From Candidatus Raymondbacteria bacterium RIFOXYA2_FULL_49_16 (GTDB taxonomy: Bacteria; Fibrobacterota; OXYB2-FULL-49-7; XYB2-FULL-49-35), in the NCBI GenBank assembly GCA_001789205.1, contig MFYT01000081.1:6681-31819 (forward strand): 25,139 nucleotides of DNA, read 5' to 3'. Shown here one piece after another: positions 16,936 through 22,673 of the stretch. A model generated the notes under the pieces. That model searched no databases. It was given only the letters and a program-made list of their open reading frames with translations, and had not been told where the DNA came from. Numbering within the stretch: the stretch's first letter is position 1; every line of letters starts with the position of its first letter. A program made the position numbers and the translations under genes.

Positions 16936-18030
16936 ATGCACCCCATTCTCTTCCTATGCAGCGACAGCGAAATCAAGGGCGGCGGCCAGGTAAGCCTGCT
17001 CGAACTTGTGAAAAGAATTGACCGTTCAAAATACCTCCCTCGCGCAATCGTAGGCGCTCATGGCCCCCTGTTCGACGCCTTTGTAAAAGAACAAGTATCT
17101 GTCGAAGCCATGGCCCTGCCGCGCATTGCGCCATTTCCCGGTCCTGGCGCGGTTCTGGCGCTGCGGAAGATCGTTCGCTTTATTCGTTCGAATGCGATAC
17201 AATTGGTCCATTCAAACGACAGCAGGGCCCATGCGTACGCGGGACTCGCATGCTTGTTTACCAAAACACCCACGCTGTTCCACTACAGGGTTTCGTATAA
17301 AGACGGCCTGTTTGACACGCTTCTACCCCTGCTCTGTAAAAAGATAATCGCGGTCTCAAACGCAACAGCCGCCCGTTTTCCCCGCTGGTTCAAAGACAAA
17401 ACCACCGTGATATATAACAGTGTTGACACTGACCGTTTCTCTCCTGGAGAAAAACCAGTACCCAACCCCTATGCAAAAGGCAATGGGCCAATAATAGGCA
17501 GCGTTGGGCGGTTTGGGGCTGAAAAGGGCTTTGCCCTTCTGGTACGCGCTGTGGCGCTGCTCAGGAAGGATTTCCCGGATATTTCCCTCACGCTTGTAGG
17601 AAGCGGCCAGCCCCATGAAAAAGCAGCGCTTGAAGAGACTATCCGGACGCTCTCCATGCAGGACCAGGTGCTCTGCATTGACCAATGCGCTGCCATGCCC
17701 GATTTCATGCGCGCACTGGATGCCTATGCCCTGCTATCTGAAAACGAAGGTCTAAACCGTTCCATTCTTGAAGCCATGGCATGCGGCAGGTCTGTTGTGG
17801 CCACGCGCGTGGGTGGAACGCCTGAAATAATAACAGGCCCATCCATGGGCTTTATGGTCCAACCTGGCGACCCGGTGTCAGCGGCAAACGGGCTGAAAAC
17901 GATTTTAGAAGACCCTGAAACCCGTAAAGCCATGGAAATAAATGCGCGCGCCAGGATCATTGAAGCTTTTACGATTCAAGAGCAGGTACGCCGTATGGAA
18001 GAGGAATTTGATACGCTACTGAAGTCCTGA
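16936..18030 (+). CDS. GT4-family glycosyltransferase
   Basis: This 364-residue retaining glycosyltransferase of the GT-B fold, GT4 type, probably acts at the cytoplasmic face of the inner membrane on a polysaccharide or LPS sugar. The N-terminal GGGQVSLLELVKRI (residues 16-29) is the glycine-rich acceptor-side loop. The C-terminal nucleotide-sugar domain has GSVGRFGAEKGFALLVRA, LVGSGQPHE and the EX7E motif in ENEGLNRSILEAMACG (about 274-289). The sugar donor cannot be assigned. There is no clear Shine-Dalgarno before the ATG. Its 3' end overlaps that of the convergent glycosyltransferase by 15 nt. Confidence 0.9.
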   Translation: MHPILFLCSDSEIKGGGQVSLLELVKRIDRSKYLPRAIVGAHGPLFDAFVKEQVSVEAMALPRIAPFPGPGAVLALRKIVRFIRSNAIQLVHSNDSRAHAYAGLACLFTKTPTLFHYRVSYKDGLFDTLLPLLCKKIIAVSNATAARFPRWFKDKTTVIYNSVDTDRFSPGEKPVPNPYAKGNGPIIGSVGRFGAEKGFALLVRAVALLRKDFPDISLTLVGSGQPHEKAALEETIRTLSMQDQVLCIDQCAAMPDFMRALDAYALLSENEGLNRSILEAMACGRSVVATRVGGTPEIITGPSMGFMVQPGDPVSAANGLKTILEDPETRKAMEINARARIIEAFTIQEQVRRMEEEFDTLLKS

Positions 18031-19128
18031 TTCTACCTCGACAAAACGGATAAACGCGCTGGCAAATTTACCCTTTATGAATATGTCGGCCTGCCCTCTT
18101 CCCTGCGCCGCCAGGTCAGCGGCCAGTTCAGGATTGGACAATATCTGTTCCATTGCCCCGGCCATTGACGCTGGTTGCAAGGCATCGCAATAAAGCACCG
18201 CATTCCCGCCTACTTCCGGAAGCGAGGCAGCCCTGCTTGAACACACGGGAACACCGTAGTACATTGCCTCAAGGAGCGGATACCCAAACCCTTCGTAGAG
18301 CGAAGGCATGACAAAAAGGTCTGCGTTTCTATAGATAGCGGGAAGGTCGTTCTGCCGCACAAAGCCCGTGATCACCACAGGCTGGCTGCTTTCACTTGCC
18401 TGCTTGCGGAGCAATGGCTCGCATTGGCCCTCTCCGCCTGCCAGCACAAGCGAATGGGGGTATTTCCCTTTGTTCTTGAGCATTCGGAAGGCCTCAAGAA
18501 GGGTTGTCACATTCTTGTGGGTCTTAAAATTACCTGTGTATAAAACATACGGCTTTTTAATGCCATAGCTATCCAGGCAATCTGACGCAACACGGCCAAC
18601 CCCGGCCTTGTCGGGCGCCAGGTCGAGAGGGACCACCGCGGCCTTTTCCGCTACCCTGCCAAAGAGCCTGCTGACTTCGCCAAGGGTGAACTTTGAATCA
18701 CATGTTATCCAATCCGATTGTCTGAAATACAAACGGCACATGAGCGCATAGAGCGCGGCGCGGACATATCCCCTCTCGCGCCGGTATTCATCGAGGGTCA
18801 GTTCCATGATGTCGTGGACAGTTGAGACAACTGTACAACCGGTAAAAAGCGGCACTTTGCAATATGGGGAATAAAAGAAATTGACCTTGTATTTTGCCAG
18901 AAGGCGGGGCAGAAAAACCTGGTCCGAGAACATGGCTGGTCCGTTGGGAAGCGCGACATACGCTATCGTCCTGCCGAGGGGGACCCTATCGCACCCAGGA
19001 CCAATGAAAAGTATGATGCGCCAGGAAGGCCGCTGGGCAGCGAGGGTTTCCACAAAGGCCTCCACGTGCCTGCGGATTCCTGTCTGGCGTCCTGTGATGA
19101 ATTCGCGTGCGTCTATGCCTATGACCAT
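18016..19128 (-). CDS. GT4-family glycosyltransferase (mannosyltransferase-like)
   Basis: This 370-residue GT-B glycosyltransferase starts with GIDAREFITGRQTGIRRHVEAFVETL, the pattern of GT4 enzymes such as O-antigen mannosyltransferases. VSTVHDIMEL and ITCDSKFTLGEVSRLFG are typical of the N-terminal domain. The donor-site domain shows LYTGNFKTHKNVTTLLEAF, LVLAGGEG and the EX7E motif in SLYEGFGYPLLEAMYYG. The mannose assignment is only by resemblance. It is transcribed opposite to its two glycosyltransferase neighbours, overlapping one by 15 nt at the 3' end and lying 55 nt from the other at the 5' end. No Shine-Dalgarno is evident. Confidence 0.88.
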   Translation of the reverse strand: MVIGIDAREFITGRQTGIRRHVEAFVETLAAQRPSWRIILFIGPGCDRVPLGRTIAYVALPNGPAMFSDQVFLPRLLAKYKVNFFYSPYCKVPLFTGCTVVSTVHDIMELTLDEYRRERGYVRAALYALMCRLYFRQSDWITCDSKFTLGEVSRLFGRVAEKAAVVPLDLAPDKAGVGRVASDCLDSYGIKKPYVLYTGNFKTHKNVTTLLEAFRMLKNKGKYPHSLVLAGGEGQCEPLLRKQASESSQPVVITGFVRQNDLPAIYRNADLFVMPSLYEGFGYPLLEAMYYGVPVCSSRAASLPEVGGNAVLYCDALQPASMAGAMEQILSNPELAADLAAQGRGQADIFIKGKFASAFIRFVEVESGLQ

Positions 19129-19183
19129 TTTTTATTGGCTATCCGTTCTTTCTATAAAATAAATTATCCATAAGCAAAAACCG

Positions 19184-20353
19184 ATGAAAAACAGGCTCCG
19201 CACCGCCCATATCATTACCCGTCTCGACCGCGGCGGTTCAACCGACAACACACTTTATTCCGCGCTTTTTGCGGACAAGGCCGCCTTCGAGGTCTTTGTG
19301 GTATCAGGCCCCACAGACCATCCTGAAGGCGCCATCCAGAAACGCGCGCGCGCCGAAGGGGTCATTTTTCTCACTATAAATGCCATGGGCCGTGAAATAA
19401 ACCCCATACGCGATATTCTGGCGTGCATTAAGCTCTTTTCCTTCATTAAAAAACACCGGATAAAGATCGTCCACACCCATACCTCAAAGGCCGGTATTGT
19501 GGGACGAATCGCGGCTTTTTTTGCCTATGTGCCTGCCATAGTCCACACGCCCCATGGCCATGTTTTCTGGGGATACTACTCCCCTGCATTCACACGTCTT
19601 TTCATGATTACTGAGAAAATATGCGGCTGGCTTGGCCATTCGCTTGTGGCGCTTACGCAGGCCGAGAAAGACGATTATGTCCGGCTGAAAGTGGAACAGG
19701 AGAAAAAAATCACCATTGCACCAAGCGGTCTCGAACTTTCTCTCTATCGAAAGACCGAAGGCGCTCAGGCCCGCGCAACCCTGGGTATTGCGCACAACGC
19801 TTTTGTCATAGGCACTGTGGCACGCTTCGAGAAAATAAAAAACCATGCGACGCTCCTGAAGGCGGCAACACTCCTATGCGATAGAAAAATCGATTTTATC
19901 TGGGTCTTTGTAGGCGACGGCGTACTTCTTCCAGGGTTCAAAAAAGAGGCGCAGGAGGCCGGACTTCTGCAACATATGATTTTCACCGGCTGGCGCGATG
20001 ACATTCCAGCCATTCTTCCGGCCTTTGATATCTTCGTCCTTGCCTCACTCAACGAAGGCATGGGACGGGTCTTTGTCGAGGCCCAGGCATGCGGCCTGCC
20101 TGTGGTGGGTTCTGATGTCTGCGGCATCGCAAATGTGGTTAAAAACAATAAAACAGGCATTCTTGTTAAACCCGACGACAGCGCCTCCATTGCCGAGACC
20201 ATTGGGAAACTGCACGCTGATCCTGAGTTGAGAAAGACCATGGGATCAGAGGCGCTTGCGGCAATAGCCGAGGAATACAACGTCCATGCAATGGTGCACG
20301 GTCTGGAAACATTGTATCGCGATCTTCTCATGAAAAAGATGTTTGAAGAGTGA
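19184..20353 (+). CDS. GT4-family glycosyltransferase
   Basis: This 389-residue GT-B enzyme resembles GT4 transferases of exopolysaccharide, capsule or LPS clusters. The N-terminal domain shows HIITRLDRGGSTDNTLYSA, IVHTHTSKAGIVGRIAA and VHTPHGHVFWGYYSP. The donor domain shows GTVARFEKIKNHATLLKA, FVGDGVL and the EX7E motif in SLNEGMGRVFVEAQACGLPVV. The usual glycine-rich loop reads GGSTDNTL rather than GGAE-type. The donor sugar is unknown. The start at 19184 lacks a Shine-Dalgarno, like the other two glycosyltransferases. An AT-rich accessory block begins immediately after its stop. Confidence 0.9.
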   Translation: MKNRLRTAHIITRLDRGGSTDNTLYSALFADKAAFEVFVVSGPTDHPEGAIQKRARAEGVIFLTINAMGREINPIRDILACIKLFSFIKKHRIKIVHTHTSKAGIVGRIAAFFAYVPAIVHTPHGHVFWGYYSPAFTRLFMITEKICGWLGHSLVALTQAEKDDYVRLKVEQEKKITIAPSGLELSLYRKTEGAQARATLGIAHNAFVIGTVARFEKIKNHATLLKAATLLCDRKIDFIWVFVGDGVLLPGFKKEAQEAGLLQHMIFTGWRDDIPAILPAFDIFVLASLNEGMGRVFVEAQACGLPVVGSDVCGIANVVKNNKTGILVKPDDSASIAETIGKLHADPELRKTMGSEALAAIAEEYNVHAMVHGLETLYRDLLMKKMFEE

Positions 20354-20392
20354 AGGTAATAATACCATGGTTAACAATAGAATAGATTTGCA

Positions 20393-20421
20393 TTGACAAA
20401 CACCACACAAAAGAGTATATT
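20393..20421 (+). promoter_or_regulatory. Sigma70-type promoter of the exported-protein block
   Basis: A perfect TTGACA (20393-20398) and TATATT (20416-20421) are separated by exactly 17 bp. They precede the block of exported-protein genes that continues to the window end, so this is the probable promoter for the block. Confidence 0.8.
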
Positions 20422-20431
20422 ATTTTTGAAA

Positions 20432-20447
20432 TGTTAACCGCTTAACA
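20432..20447 (+). promoter_or_regulatory. Dyad symmetry downstream of the promoter, possible operator
   Basis: TGTTAA and TTAACA flank a 4-bp centre (CCGC) just after the expected transcription start. The 8-mer TGTTAACC here is the exact reverse complement of GGTTAACA at 20369-20376 upstream of the -35 box, so two inverted copies bracket the promoter. A regulator binding both is an inference. Confidence 0.4.
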
Positions 20448-20486
20448 GTGGGACCTAAATACAGTTTTACGCGAAGGAGAGACCAC

Positions 20487-20675
20487 GTGATAATTTTAAG
20501 ACTAACACAAATAATAACCATTTTAGTTTCCATCTCCTGCTTTACCCAGGTTGACTGGACCATTAAAGTCTCTGGCGCAACAGACCTCATTTACCCTATC
20601 GTTTATGGTGATAGTCAGTATGTGGCTGTGGGCCATTACAATTGTGACGAAATAACAATATGGGGGCTATCGTGA
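20487..20675 (+). pseudogene. Truncated exported repeat-protein fragment
   Basis: This is a 62-residue ORF from a GTG that has GAAGGAG (20473-20479) seven bases upstream. The first ~22 residues are a signal-like hydrophobic segment (LTQIITILVSISCF). The rest, WTIKVSGATDLIYPIVYGDSQYVAVG, looks like the first blade of the secreted beta-propeller-type proteins that repeat 'YGxxxFVAVG'. The protein stops soon after this single unit, whereas such proteins normally carry many. No continuation was found in the other plus frames. I read it as a 5' remnant that still has good expression signals; a genuine small exported protein is the alternative. Its stop overlaps the next start (GTGA). Confidence 0.5.
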
Positions 20676-21184
20676 ATAATAAGAAAATGGCCCAACTAAG
20701 AGAGCTATTAACACTAATCAGTATTATGTTCTCATTCAATATCCTAATAATGTGCACCAGAGGCGTAAACCCAAAGCCCGTATCAAGTGAAGACATCAAT
20801 TATAAACTTATCGCGAATGGCGTTTGGATGGCATCCGAATATAACTCTACTAGCCACGATTCTGAAAAAGTAGGTTTGCCCAATATAATGATTAGCCCCT
20901 ATTATATTTTTGCCTGTCCTGCAGATGATGATAGTATTAAAGTAGCTTGGTCGAATAGGATTGCATGTGACATATATAGAACCTATTTGGATGGCGATGG
21001 AAATATTTACTTCAATACGATTAACGATAAAGTAACAAATGACTCTCTTGACGGAGATACGATATCTGTTCATGTTAAATTCTATGCAGACAGTACGGCA
21101 ATATCTTATTTCGTATATAAAGATAGCTCGTACATATATCATATGAGTAAAACAAATAAAGACGCTTCAATCTTTTGTTTTTAA
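20672..21184 (+). CDS. Exported protein of unknown function
   Basis: I do not recognise this ~170-residue protein. A basic N-terminus (NNKK ... QLREL) and hydrophobic segment LLTLISIMFSFNILIMC suggest export. The Cys after LIM might be a loose lipobox, but the -1 residue is not the usual Gly/Ala/Ser. The remainder is polar, Asp/Ser/Tyr-rich and probably beta-structured (DGDGNIYFNTINDK ... DTISVHVKFYADS). Start choice is uncertain: GTG at 20672 has GGGGG five bases upstream and overlaps the preceding stop; ATG at 20660 and ATG at 20687 are alternatives. It lies in the AT-rich block, 14 nt before the next gene. Confidence 0.6.
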   Translation: MNNKKMAQLRELLTLISIMFSFNILIMCTRGVNPKPVSSEDINYKLIANGVWMASEYNSTSHDSEKVGLPNIMISPYYIFACPADDDSIKVAWSNRIACDIYRTYLDGDGNIYFNTINDKVTNDSLDGDTISVHVKFYADSTAISYFVYKDSSYIYHMSKTNKDASIFCF

Positions 21185-21198
21185 AAGAAGGGGGTAGC

Positions 21199-21717
21199 AT
21201 GTTTAAATTCAATCACCAACTAATTGGATTATTCATTTTAGTTTCTATATGGCACACATACCCTTACTTCGATAAGACATATTCAATAAATGACTTGAAA
21301 AACAAAAGTGATTTGATCTGTTATGGCGTTGTAGATTCAATCTACTACACAGAAGACATAAACAGTAAACTGCCATTCACATTTATTGATATTAAGATTA
21401 CGAAAATACTGAAAGGTCAAAACATGAAGACTGTATTAGTTAGGGAACTTGGAGGTTTTAGTAATAAGGTAGGCAACGTTTTTCCCTCGGGTTCGCCAAT
21501 CTATAAAATTGGCGAAGAGGTATTCGTATTCCTAAGAAAGAATAAAATTCATGATTTTTATTATACCTGTGCCAACAAACAAGGCAAATATATTATTAAA
21601 AATGAAAACGGGATTAAAAAGGTATATAATAAAATACCAATAAATGGAAATGAAGTTATTAACAATTCCAAAAGCCTTGACGCTATGATTGATTCTATTA
21701 AAGCTATTATGAACTGA
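21199..21717 (+). CDS. Small exported protein of the matrixin-neighbour type
   Basis: This 172-residue protein starts at the ATG with GAAGGGGG close upstream. It has a hydrophobic N-terminal segment (LIGLFILVSIWHTY, residues 7-20). The body reads SDLICYGVVDSIYY ... FTFIDIKITKILKG ... VLVRELGG ... GSPIYKIGEEVFVFL ... GKYIIK. From memory, this order (an 'SDxxxxGxV' opening, 'xxKVLKG', 'LGG', 'GxPxFxxGEExxxFL') recurs in small secreted proteins that often sit beside matrixin-type metalloproteases. A matrixin gene does follow here after 11 nt. The function is unknown; a propeptide-like, inhibitor or partner role for the protease is speculative. Confidence 0.68.
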   Translation: MFKFNHQLIGLFILVSIWHTYPYFDKTYSINDLKNKSDLICYGVVDSIYYTEDINSKLPFTFIDIKITKILKGQNMKTVLVRELGGFSNKVGNVFPSGSPIYKIGEEVFVFLRKNKIHDFYYTCANKQGKYIIKNENGIKKVYNKIPINGNEVINNSKSLDAMIDSIKAIMN

Positions 21718-21728
21718 AGGAGAAAGCT

Positions 21729-22673
21729 ATGTATTCAATATTACCATTTATTTGTTTAACAATCATATTCCTGGAGTGCTCTTTTTCTTTTAACGTCTCT
21801 GGCATTACCTCGAGTGGGGCTAGCTATTATTTGGATGAATATTTAAATCCTACAGATAGAAATGATCCGGATATCACCTATTTGTTTTATCCTTTTATGA
21901 ACTATATCCAGATATATGTAGAGGATGATGGGTCTCGATCCTTGACTACGACTGACATTCAAAACGTAACGCAACTTGCCTGTGCTGAGTGGGCAACTAC
22001 TGGCTATTTTAATTTCTGGGATGTTATCATACAAAACGTTGATCCAATCGTATCTTCGGGTACCGACAGACAATTAACAATTGCTTTTGATGCAGATGGA
22101 TATATTGATGGTCAAGAATTACCTATCGCAGAAACGTTCCCAAACTTTAATACCATGTGGATGTCAAAAGGACAATTATACTGTGATATTATTTTAAACG
22201 ACACCTATACGTTCTCTTTAACAACCATGAATCAAGCTGCCAATATTATTGATTATCAAAGTGTTATAACGCATGAACTCGGGCATCTATTAGGAGCTGG
22301 ACACTCAGATATAAACCAGAATGATGTTTCGAATTTTTCTGATTTGCCTACTATGGCAGATCCCGGAGAGCCAGAAAATACCTCTATGCGAACGACTACA
22401 ATTGCCCGTACGATTAGTGCCGATGATATCAACTGTATGAGGTTTCTGTATGGAAAATTATACGTACCCAAAATGTATGCCTCGCTATATAATGCGGCAC
22501 AGGCTGCCATAGGAGTTCAAGATATCTATGCTTCTGAAAATGTAGTACTGGATGCAGGTAATCTTATTCTAACAGACAACGTAAATGTTACTATTGAGGA
22601 CAATCTTGCCATTGACTTGGATATATTTTACCTTAAATGTGGTCTCAATGGCACAATTACATTTAGGAAATAA
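21729..22673 (+). CDS. Matrixin (M10A-like) metalloprotease, C-terminus frameshifted
   Basis: This 314-residue exported zinc protease has AAGGAG before the ATG and a signal peptide (residues 1-20). The zinc site HELGHLLGAGH (residues 182-192) is the full HExxHxxGxxH metzincin motif, with a Met-turn candidate at Met209 (PTMADPG). The catalytic domain ends near YGKLY (about 240). After it comes beta-repeat sequence (ASENVVLDAGNLILTDNVNVTIEDN) that stops abruptly at TAA 22671-22673. The same repeat style resumes at once in the +1 frame. Removing one A from 22668-22670 joins the two frames as TITFRN-NVNISTYYG, so the gene was probably one long matrixin plus beta-helix protein. Confidence 0.85.
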   Translation: MYSILPFICLTIIFLECSFSFNVSGITSSGASYYLDEYLNPTDRNDPDITYLFYPFMNYIQIYVEDDGSRSLTTTDIQNVTQLACAEWATTGYFNFWDVIIQNVDPIVSSGTDRQLTIAFDADGYIDGQELPIAETFPNFNTMWMSKGQLYCDIILNDTYTFSLTTMNQAANIIDYQSVITHELGHLLGAGHSDINQNDVSNFSDLPTMADPGEPENTSMRTTTIARTISADDINCMRFLYGKLYVPKMYASLYNAAQAAIGVQDIYASENVVLDAGNLILTDNVNVTIEDNLAIDLDIFYLKCGLNGTITFRK

